From assembly GCA_965202845.1 (NCBI GenBank), contig OZ241856.1, forward strand, positions 248,001 to 312,000: 64,000 nucleotides of DNA, written 5' to 3'. Made by a program: the position numbers and the translations under genes. Numbering within the stretch: position 1 is the stretch's first letter; each line of letters begins with the position of its first letter. Shown here piece after piece: positions 6,987 through 14,183 of the stretch. Source of the stretch: CBDATA01 sp965202845 (GTDB lineage: Bacteria > Acidobacteriota > Vicinamibacteria > Marinacidobacterales > Marinacidobacteraceae). The notes below the pieces were generated by a model. It worked only from the letters and a program-made list of their open reading frames with translations. It was not told the origin of the DNA and ran no database searches.

Positions 6987-9377
6987 ATGCCCCGCATCCC
7001 GTGCCTCGCCGTCCTGCTGTTGGCATCGCTCGCCCCGTCCGCCGCCAGCGCCCAGCTCCGCTCCCAGTCCCGCCTCACCGCCGCGGACGCCGACCCCGAC
7101 TTCCGACTGACCCTGGACCACCTGGGCGGCGGCCCCCGGGTCCTGGGACTCGCCCCCCGGGATCTCCGCTGGGCGCCGGACGGCAGCGAGGTGCACTTTC
7201 GCTGGCATGAGAACCCGGCGCCCAGCCAGCTTCCCGACGACGACCCGTGGTTTGCGGCGAGCCGCGACGGGAGCGCGCTCCGCGAGCTGACCGAGGCCGA
7301 AGTCCGCCGGATGCCCGGCTCGAACCGGGTGCGCGCCCGGTTCGCCGAAGTGGAGGCTTGGTCCCGCGACGGGACGCTCTTCATCTGGACCGGAGACGGC
7401 GGCGTCCGCGCCGTGTTCTCGGTCGCCGGAACCATCGGCGCGCTGCGGATGCGCCCGGACGGCAGCGCGGCGCTCTTCGCAACCCGGGGCCTCGCCGCGA
7501 ACGCGACCGAAAGCGGCGACCTCTGGGAACACCGGGTCGCTTCCGGGATCACCCGGCAGGTCGCGGAAGTCACGGCCGCCGAGGACGAGTCCAGCGATCA
7601 GGAGGCGTGGCTCAAGAAGCAGCAGGCGGAGCTGGTGGACGTCGTCCGCGAACGCAAGGAGCGCGACGACCGCCGGGGCGACCTGCGCCGCGCCCGGCGC
7701 GAACACCTTCCCCAGGCGATCCCGATGCCCAAGGGGGAGCGGGCGGTGGACCTCCGGCTCTCGCCCGACGGCCGGTTCGTGGTCTTCCGGGCGCGCAAGG
7801 ATCCGGCGACGCCGAAACGAACCCGCTTCATGGAGTTCGTGAACGAAAGCGGCCAGGCGATTGGCAAGGACGCGCGCCCCAAGGTCGGGGAGGCGCTCCC
7901 CGCTTGGCGGATGGGCATCGTGGAGGTGGACCCGAAGACGCGCCCGGAGGACATCGAAATCCGCTGGGTGGAGGACGGGATCGAAAAGGACACCGTGATC
8001 CACGGACCGTACTGGAGTCCGGACGGGCGCCACGCGGCGGTCCAGACCCTTTCCATGGATCACAAGGAACGCTGGATTTCGCTGCTCGATCTGGAGACCG
8101 GGACGCTGCGCCACGTGGACCACCAGATCGAGGAGTCCTGGATCGGCGGGCCGCTGGTGGTGGGCCGCTGGTCTCCCGGGACGCTGCTCTGGCTGGACGA
8201 CGGCGATGCGTTCGCCTTCGGTTCGGTGGCGAGCGGCTGGGCGATGCTGCTCCTCGCCAACCTGGACGGCGAGGTCACCGCGCTCACCGAGGGCGAGTTC
8301 GAGGTTCGGCGCGTCGAGCTGGCGCCCGGCGGCGCCTCCTTCCTGCTGACCGCGAGCCGCGAGCACCCCGGCGAGGAGCATCTCTACCGGATTCCGGTCC
8401 GGGGCGGGAAACTCGCCCGGCTGACCGCCGGCGAGGGGCGGAACGCCTGGGAAGTCTCCCCCGACGGCGGGCGGATCGCCTTCGTCAGCCAGTCGCTCAC
8501 CGAGCTGGGCGATCTCCATCTCATGGACGCCGAGCCCGCGGGCGCCAAGCCGGTGCGGATCACGAAGAGCGGGACCGACCTGTTCCATCGCACCGCCTGG
8601 GCCGAAAGCGAGATCGTCGAATACGACCTGCCCGACGGAACCACCGCGTGGGCGCGCGTCTGGGACGCCCCGCCCGATGCGGTCCCCGGCGAGACCCCGG
8701 CGGTGGTCTACGCGCACGGCTGCGGCGAGTGCGCCCAGGCGGTGGTCAAGGGGTGGTCCCGGTCCGGGAGCATCGTCTACGCGAACTACCTGATCCAGAA
8801 CGGCTACGTCGCCGCCTCGGTGGACTACCGGGGAAGCTCCGGCTACGGCCACCGCAACCGCACCTACGCCTACCGGCAAATGGGCGTCTCCGACATCGAC
8901 AGCGCCCTGCCGCTGCTGGACATCCTGGTGGACCGGCACGACGCGGCGCGCGGGCGGATCGGGGTCTACGGCGGCTCCTACGGCGGCTTCTTCACCCTCA
9001 TGTCGCTGTTCCGGCATCCGGGAACGTACGCAGCCGGGGTCGCGCTCTACCCGGTCACCGACTGGTCCCACTACAACCAGGGCTACACCAGCCGCATCCT
9101 CAACGGCAGCCAGCTTGACGACGAGGAGGCGTACCGGGTCTCAAGCCCGGTGTACTACGCGGACGGCCTCGAGGACGCGCTCCAGATCCAGCACGGCCTG
9201 GTGGACGGGAACGTCCAGATCCAGGACTCCTTCCGGCTCGCCCAGATCCTCATCGAGAAGCAGAAGGACTTCGATCTGGTCGTCTACCCGGTCGAGGATC
9301 ACGGCTGGGACGAAATCTCCAGCCGCCGCGACAGCTACCGCCGCATGACCGACTTCTTCAACCGGCATCTCCGCTGA
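6987..9377 (+). CDS. secreted S9-family (DPP4-like) prolyl peptidase
   Basis: ATG 6987 is preceded by GGAGG at 6976-6980, which decides this start over longer in-frame options. The 796-residue protein has a signal peptide (LAVLLLASLAPSAASA), then an N-terminal beta-propeller region with repeated WSPDG-like units. The C-terminal alpha/beta-hydrolase domain carries the catalytic triad Ser664 in GGSYGG, Asp740 in HGLVDGN and His772 in EDHGW. This is the dipeptidyl peptidase IV arrangement; the enzyme would release dipeptides or short peptides from peptides in the periplasm or medium. A charged insertion near residues 195-250 (KKQQAELVDVVRERKERDD) may form a coiled coil. Confidence 0.9.
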   Translation: MPRIPCLAVLLLASLAPSAASAQLRSQSRLTAADADPDFRLTLDHLGGGPRVLGLAPRDLRWAPDGSEVHFRWHENPAPSQLPDDDPWFAASRDGSALRELTEAEVRRMPGSNRVRARFAEVEAWSRDGTLFIWTGDGGVRAVFSVAGTIGALRMRPDGSAALFATRGLAANATESGDLWEHRVASGITRQVAEVTAAEDESSDQEAWLKKQQAELVDVVRERKERDDRRGDLRRARREHLPQAIPMPKGERAVDLRLSPDGRFVVFRARKDPATPKRTRFMEFVNESGQAIGKDARPKVGEALPAWRMGIVEVDPKTRPEDIEIRWVEDGIEKDTVIHGPYWSPDGRHAAVQTLSMDHKERWISLLDLETGTLRHVDHQIEESWIGGPLVVGRWSPGTLLWLDDGDAFAFGSVASGWAMLLLANLDGEVTALTEGEFEVRRVELAPGGASFLLTASREHPGEEHLYRIPVRGGKLARLTAGEGRNAWEVSPDGGRIAFVSQSLTELGDLHLMDAEPAGAKPVRITKSGTDLFHRTAWAESEIVEYDLPDGTTAWARVWDAPPDAVPGETPAVVYAHGCGECAQAVVKGWSRSGSIVYANYLIQNGYVAASVDYRGSSGYGHRNRTYAYRQMGVSDIDSALPLLDILVDRHDAARGRIGVYGGSYGGFFTLMSLFRHPGTYAAGVALYPVTDWSHYNQGYTSRILNGSQLDDEEAYRVSSPVYYADGLEDALQIQHGLVDGNVQIQDSFRLAQILIEKQKDFDLVVYPVEDHGWDEISSRRDSYRRMTDFFNRHLR

Positions 9378-9379
9378 CT

Positions 9380-9706
9380 TCAGCCGGGCATCGCGGCGCG
9401 GCAGGCGGAGACGCGCCGGTTCCCGATCCATGCGGAGAGGGCGGCCGCGGCGGTGGTGAGGGCGCCGTCGATGCGGTCGTCCCGGTTGTCGGCGGTCACG
9501 GTTCCCGCGAGAGCGGCCAGCGCGAAGGCGGTGTCCAGCAGGGGCCAGCCGCGGCCCGGGGTGCACGGAACGCCGGCGGGGTAGATGCCGGTCGGATCGT
9601 AGTCGGCCTCGCCGGGTTGGGGAGGCCCCTGGACCAGGACGACCGAACACCCTGATGCGAGGGTTGCCGCAACGACCGCTGCCGGGATTCGATGACGGAT
9701 TCTCAT
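9380..9706 (-). CDS. small lipoprotein, unknown function
   Basis: The 108-residue product begins with a positively charged N-terminus, a hydrophobic stretch and lipobox LASGC, so Cys20 should be lipidated. The rest has two short hydrophobic helices (WPLLDTAFALAALAGTV and GALTTAAAALSAWIG) and three further cysteines. The start overlaps the stop of the D-aminoacylase-like gene by 4 bases, making it the last gene of a five-gene overlapping operon. I recognise no family. It resembles small membrane-anchored proteins that act as accessory factors, but that is a guess. Confidence 0.65.
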   Translation of the reverse strand: MRIRHRIPAAVVAATLASGCSVVLVQGPPQPGEADYDPTGIYPAGVPCTPGRGWPLLDTAFALAALAGTVTADNRDDRIDGALTTAAAALSAWIGNRRVSACRAAMPG

Positions 9707-11400
9707 GCGGCGCGGCGGAGCGCCCGGCCGGGCAGCGCTCCGGTGTACCGGCCTTCGAGGGTGACCGGCGTCCCGTTCACGAACGTGGCGCGGATGCCGC
9801 TTGCCCGCTGGCGGGGCGCCTCCAGGGTGGCGTGGTCCGCGATCCGATCCGGGTCGAACAGCGTCAGGTCGGCGGGGAGGCCGTCGGCGATCCGTCCCCG
9901 ATCCGGCAGCCCGGCGATGGCGGCGGGAAGCGAGGTCATGCGCCGGACCGCCTCTTCCAGCGGGAGGAGGCCGGTTTCGCGGACGTAGCGCCGCAACACG
10001 CGCGGAAACGCGCCGAAGGCGGCGGGGTGGGGGGCGCCCTTGCCGTAGTCGTTCGCGTCGGTGATGAACGCCACCTCGGGATCGGCGGCGAGCGTCCGGA
10101 GGCCGGCTTCGCCGCTGATGTCCAGCACGAACTGCCCGACCGCCCCGCCCGCCTCCAGCATCAGATCGGAAATCGCCTCGAAGGGGTCCTGGCGCCGGCG
10201 CCGGCCGAGTTCGGCGAGCGAGAGGCCGACGGCGTCGTCGTCATTTCCGCTCCCGCCCACGCTCGCCACCCGGATTCCCTCCCAGCCGACCGCCGCGACC
10301 AGGTTGTGGGGCCAGCCCTCCGCGCCCCACGGCGGCCATTCGGGGATGCGCTCCGCGATGTCCCGGCGAATCCGGGCGCGGAGTCCGGGGTCCCGCAGGC
10401 GGACCAGGAGCTCCGCCGGACCGCCCTCCAGCGCCCACGGCGGGTAGATGGCGTACATCATGGTGGCCGCCGCCGGGTAGGGGAACATGTCCGCCGAGAT
10501 GCGCGTTCCTTCGCGCCGGGCGGCCCGCTCCATCTCCAGGAAGGTCTCCAGCTTGCTCCAGTGGTTCCGGCCGACCGCCTCGGCGTGGCTGTGGTGGACC
10601 CGGACTTCGGCCGCCCGGCCAATCCCGATGAGTTCCTCCACCGCCGGGAGCAGGGTCTCGCTGGATCCCCGCACGTGAGCGGCGAAGACGCCGTCGGACT
10701 TCCGGAGCAAGCCGGCGAGCGCGGCCAGCTCCCCGGTCGCGCTGAACATGCCGGGCGGATAGATCAGCCCGACGGAGAGGCCCAGCGCGCCTTCCTCGAG
10801 GCTCTGCTCCAGGGCGCGCGCCATCCGCGCCCGTTCGCCTTCGTCGGGCGCGCCCGGACGGAGCCCCATCGCTCCCAGCCGGAGCAGGCCGTGCGGGACG
10901 AGCGCGGCCACGTTCATCGGCGTTCCCCGGGTCTCCACCGCCGCGAAGTAGTCGGCGAGCGACCTCCAGTTCCAGGACGCCCCCTCCGGGGTCATCCAGG
11001 CGTGCACCGCCGGCGCCAGCGCCGTCCCCTCGCCGTAGAGCGGCGCCGCCCCCAGTCCGCAGTTGCCGATGACTTCGGTGGTGATCCCCTGGGCCAGCCG
11101 GCCGGCGAGCAGCGCCTCGCGCTCGGGGCGGGCATCCGGCAGCACCAGGTCGCCGTGCGAATGGATGTCCACGAAGCCGGGCGCCGCGACCAGTCCCCGG
11201 GCGTCCCATTCGCGGAGCGCGTCGCCGACGGCGGGGACGAAGCGGCCGCCGCGGATGCCGAGATCGCCCCGACGGGCGGGAGCGCCGGTGCCGTCCACGA
11301 TCCGGGCGTTCCGGATCCGGTAGTCCAGGGGGGAACTCTCCGGCTGCCCGCAAGCGGCGCCGCCCGCCGCCAGCGCGCCGAGGAACGCGCGCCGTTTCAC
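9703..11400 (-). CDS. N-acyl-D-amino-acid deacylase-like amidohydrolase
   Basis: Translation begins at GTG 11400, overlapping the upstream gene by GTGA, and gives 565 residues. The N-terminus (KRRAFLGALAAGGAACG) looks like a twin-arginine-type or lipoprotein export signal. The metal-site motif DIHSHGD, the later HVRGSS and VHHSHAE histidines and FITDANDY near the C-terminus match the D-aminoacylase branch of the amidohydrolase superfamily. These enzymes hydrolyse N-acyl-D-amino acids, and relatives act on D-peptides. The export signal places it in the periplasm. Substrate is not established by sequence alone. The 4-base overlaps on both sides place it in one transcript with the nitroreductase and lipoprotein genes. 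Confidence 0.85.
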   Translation of the reverse strand: MKRRAFLGALAAGGAACGQPESSPLDYRIRNARIVDGTGAPARRGDLGIRGGRFVPAVGDALREWDARGLVAAPGFVDIHSHGDLVLPDARPEREALLAGRLAQGITTEVIGNCGLGAAPLYGEGTALAPAVHAWMTPEGASWNWRSLADYFAAVETRGTPMNVAALVPHGLLRLGAMGLRPGAPDEGERARMARALEQSLEEGALGLSVGLIYPPGMFSATGELAALAGLLRKSDGVFAAHVRGSSETLLPAVEELIGIGRAAEVRVHHSHAEAVGRNHWSKLETFLEMERAARREGTRISADMFPYPAAATMMYAIYPPWALEGGPAELLVRLRDPGLRARIRRDIAERIPEWPPWGAEGWPHNLVAAVGWEGIRVASVGGSGNDDDAVGLSLAELGRRRRQDPFEAISDLMLEAGGAVGQFVLDISGEAGLRTLAADPEVAFITDANDYGKGAPHPAAFGAFPRVLRRYVRETGLLPLEEAVRRMTSLPAAIAGLPDRGRIADGLPADLTLFDPDRIADHATLEAPRQRASGIRATFVNGTPVTLEGRYTGALPGRALRRAA

Positions 11401-12047
11401 CGGAAGCGGACGACTTCGTCCAGCGGAAGGCGGCGGATGTCCGGAACCTGCGCCCCGTCCTTCGGGTATCCCACCACCAGCAGGAGGAAGGGAACCTCGT
11501 TCGATGGCCGATCCAGAAGCTCGCCCAGGAATTTCATCGGACTCGGCGTGTGGGTGAGAGTCGCGAGGCCGGCGTGATGGAGCGCCGCGATCAGGAACCC
11601 GGCGGCGATCCCCACCGACTCCGCGTGGTAGTAGTTGCGGACCCGGCGTCCGTCGGGGCCGATCGTGTAACGCTGCATGAAGATGGCGATCAGAACCGGC
11701 GCCTCGGTGAGGAACGGCTTGTTGGCGTCGACGCCCAGCGGCTCGAGGGCCGCGAGCCACTCCGGGGGCGCCTTGCCGCCGTAAAACGCCCGCTCCTCCG
11801 CTTCCGCCGCCTCCCGGATCCGTCTCTTGACTTCGGGGTCCCGCACCACCACGAAGCGCCAGGGCTGGAGATTGGCGCCGCTGGGCGCCGAGGCGGCGGT
11901 GCGGAGCGCGGCCTCGAGCGCCGCTTCGGGAACCGGACGGGAGTCGAAGTCCCGCACCGTGCGCCGCCGCTCCATGTGCTCGGCGAACGTCCGGGCCCGT
12001 TCCGCCATGACTTCGGGCGCGAACCCGCGGTGGTCCAGATCCTTCAC
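11397..12047 (-). CDS. nitroreductase family, iodotyrosine deiodinase-like
   Basis: The 216-residue flavoprotein starts at GTG 12047, overlapping the upstream TGA; an internal ATG at 12008 is less likely given that coupling. The N-terminal motif RRRTVRDFDSRPVP and APSGANLQPW are FMN-binding signatures of the nitroreductase fold. YYHAESVGIAAGFLIAAL and TLTHTPSPM are closest in character to bacterial iodotyrosine deiodinase homologues, which reductively dehalogenate tyrosines. It would use FMN and a reduced partner in the cytosol. A reductase-like flavoprotein is encoded just upstream, which could supply electrons; this pairing is inference. Dehalogenase versus general nitroreductase activity cannot be decided here. 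Confidence 0.8.
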   Translation of the reverse strand: MKDLDHRGFAPEVMAERARTFAEHMERRRTVRDFDSRPVPEAALEAALRTAASAPSGANLQPWRFVVVRDPEVKRRIREAAEAEERAFYGGKAPPEWLAALEPLGVDANKPFLTEAPVLIAIFMQRYTIGPDGRRVRNYYHAESVGIAAGFLIAALHHAGLATLTHTPSPMKFLGELLDRPSNEVPFLLLVVGYPKDGAQVPDIRRLPLDEVVRFR

Positions 12048-13036
12048 CGGGTTTTTGTGATGTGCCGGAGGATGGCCTCGCCGTGGAAGCGGCCGTTCTC
12101 GATGAAGATGCGGTTGGTGCGCATGCCGGCCACCACTCCGCCCGCCAGATAGAGCCCGGGCGTCTCGGTGGCGAAGGTCTCCGGATCGGTCACCGGCGTC
12201 CGGTCCGGCCCCGCGCTGCGCACGCCCAGCGATTCGAGGAAGGGGTAGTCGGGGCGATAGCCGATCAGCGGCAGCACGAAGTCGTTGGCGATCTCCCGCC
12301 GCCTGCCTTCGGAATCCTCGAGGGTCAGCGCATCCGGCTGGATGCCCACCACCCGGGTTCCGAGATGGGCGGGCACCTCCTTCCGCTCAATGCGGTTCTC
12401 GATGTCGGGGCGGACCCAGTACTTCAGGTTCGGCGACAGGGTTTCGCCGCGGTGGATGAGGGTCACGTCGACCCCGGCGCGGAAGAGCTCCAGCGTGGTC
12501 TCCGCCGCCGAGTTGCCGCCGCCGATCACCGCGACCCTGGAGCCGAAGTAGGGGTGGGTCTCCACGTAGCGGTGCGAAACCTTCTCCAGGTCCTCCCCGG
12601 GAACGCCGAGCCGGTTCGGGTTCTCGAAGTAGCCGATGGCGAGGATCAGGTTGCGGGCCCGAACCGGAGGCGGATCGGGGATGCCCTGCCGCTCGCTGCG
12701 GAGCTCCAGGGCGAACCCGCCGTCCTCCCGCGTCGCCCGCGCCACCCGGGTGTGGAGGCGCGGCTTCAGGCCGAAGTGCTGCGTCACCTTGCGGTAGTAG
12801 ATGAGCGCCTCGAACCGCGACGGCTTCTCCCGGTGGCAGACCAGCGGGATGTTCCCGATTTCGAGCAGGTCCGGGGTGGTGAAGAACACCATGTGCACCG
12901 GGAAGCGGCGGATGGTGTCCACCAGCCCGCCCTTTTCGAACACCTGATGGCTGAGGCCGTGCCGCTGGCACTCGATGGCGGCCGCCAGCCCCGAAGGGCC
13001 GCCGCCGATGATCGCGACGTCCAGCCAGGCGCTCAC
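12044..13036 (-). CDS. ypdA: YpdA-like FAD/NADPH disulfide reductase
   Basis: The GTG start at 13036 overlaps the cyclophilin stop by GTGA, and the product has 330 residues. GGGPSGLAAAIECQ near residue 10 is the FAD-binding glycine motif, and VIGGGNSAAETTLELF near residue 165 is the NADPH-binding one. The C-terminus has the FAD-contact block TPGLYLAGGVVAG. It lacks the CxxC redox pair of thioredoxin reductase. This architecture fits the YpdA group, which reduces bacillithiol disulfide in thiol-containing bacteria. Whether this organism makes bacillithiol cannot be seen here. Its neighbours are a cyclophilin and a flavoprotein. Confidence 0.8.
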   Translation of the reverse strand: MSAWLDVAIIGGGPSGLAAAIECQRHGLSHQVFEKGGLVDTIRRFPVHMVFFTTPDLLEIGNIPLVCHREKPSRFEALIYYRKVTQHFGLKPRLHTRVARATREDGGFALELRSERQGIPDPPPVRARNLILAIGYFENPNRLGVPGEDLEKVSHRYVETHPYFGSRVAVIGGGNSAAETTLELFRAGVDVTLIHRGETLSPNLKYWVRPDIENRIERKEVPAHLGTRVVGIQPDALTLEDSEGRRREIANDFVLPLIGYRPDYPFLESLGVRSAGPDRTPVTDPETFATETPGLYLAGGVVAGMRTNRIFIENGRFHGEAILRHITKTR

Positions 13037-14121
13037 CGGACCCGCTCCACCCGCGCCCGGCGAATTTCGATCCGCTCGAGCGGCGCCTCGTTCTGGTCGA
13101 CGGGCGCCGCCTCGATGGCTTCCACGGCCTCGTACCCGGAGACCACCTCGCCGAACACCGTGTACTCCCCGTCCAGCTCGGGCGCTTCGGCGGTGACGAT
13201 GAAGAAGCTGGTCATCGCGCTGTCCAAGGCGTCCAGCCGGGCCATCGAGACGATTCCGGGGACATGGGCGCGGTCGCCGAGCTCCGCCGGGATGTTCGTC
13301 ACGTGCGCTTCGAGATGTTCGGGGAGCGGCGGCTCGCGGGTCTCCATCCAGCCGGCCTGGATGACAAAGCCGGGAACCACCCGGTGGAAGGCGGTGCCGT
13401 CGTAGGCGCCGAGCGCCGCGAGGCGCAGGAAATTGCGGACGTGCCGGGGGGCGATGTCGGGGAACATCCCGATCCGGATCGCGCCCATCGGGGTTTCGAG
13501 CACCACCTGGAAGTCGGCGAGCCGGGCGTCGGTCTCGTCGGTGAACGGGGGCGCGATGTCCGGCGGGCGGTCGCGGACGGCGGCGCGCCGGATTTCGATC
13601 CGCTCGAGCGGGCGGCCCTCGGCGTCGATCGGGACCTCCGAGAGCGCGGTGGCGACCCGGATGCCCTCCACGACCTCGGCGAACACCGTGTACTGCCCGT
13701 CCAGCGTCGGCTGGTCGGTGATCACGATGAAGAACTGGGCGCCGGCGCTGTCGGGGTCGCCGGGAACCTGGACCGCCGAGACCGCCCCGCGAAGATGGAG
13801 CAGGTCGTTCGGCTCGCGGGCCAGCCGCATCAAGCCGCCGGTCCCGTAGCGTTCGGTCGCCTCCGGGTCCTTCGTGTAGGGATCGCCGCCCTGGAGGATG
13901 CCGCGGGGGATCACCCGGTGGAAGGCGACGCCGTCGTAGGCGCCCGCCTCCGCCTGCTTCAGGAAGAACGCGGCGTGGTTGGGGGCGGCCTCCGGCCGGA
14001 TTTCGACGACGATCGTTCCGCCGGTGGTCTCGAACACCACCTGCTTGCCGGCCATGTCCTCCAGCGGGCGGTCGGCGGTGAACTGGCCGGCCAGCAGCGC
14101 GAGCGGAACCAGAAGCCACAT
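13033..14121 (-). CDS. secreted protein with two cyclophilin PPIase domains
   Basis: The 362-residue protein has a short signal peptide (WLLVPLALLAGQF) and two tandem cyclophilin domains. Domain 1 (about residues 30-175) contains DGVAFHRVIPR and SAGAQFFIVITDQPTLDGQYTVFAEVV. Domain 2 (about 205-350) contains DGTAFHRVVPGFVIQAG and TSFFIVTAEAPELDGEYTVFGEVV. Each domain ends with the same closing segment, RPLERIEIRRA or APLERIEIRRA, so the gene arose by internal duplication. The enzyme would catalyse proline cis-trans isomerisation during protein folding outside the cytoplasm. It is the first gene of the overlapping minus-strand operon and faces the M16 peptidase gene across about 60 bases. Confidence 0.88.
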   Translation of the reverse strand: MWLLVPLALLAGQFTADRPLEDMAGKQVVFETTGGTIVVEIRPEAAPNHAAFFLKQAEAGAYDGVAFHRVIPRGILQGGDPYTKDPEATERYGTGGLMRLAREPNDLLHLRGAVSAVQVPGDPDSAGAQFFIVITDQPTLDGQYTVFAEVVEGIRVATALSEVPIDAEGRPLERIEIRRAAVRDRPPDIAPPFTDETDARLADFQVVLETPMGAIRIGMFPDIAPRHVRNFLRLAALGAYDGTAFHRVVPGFVIQAGWMETREPPLPEHLEAHVTNIPAELGDRAHVPGIVSMARLDALDSAMTSFFIVTAEAPELDGEYTVFGEVVSGYEAVEAIEAAPVDQNEAPLERIEIRRARVERVR

Positions 14122-14183
14122 CCGCGCAGTAATCCTTCCCCGCCGCTCCCCGAAGTCGGCGGGCAGTATATTCCCCGCCGCGC

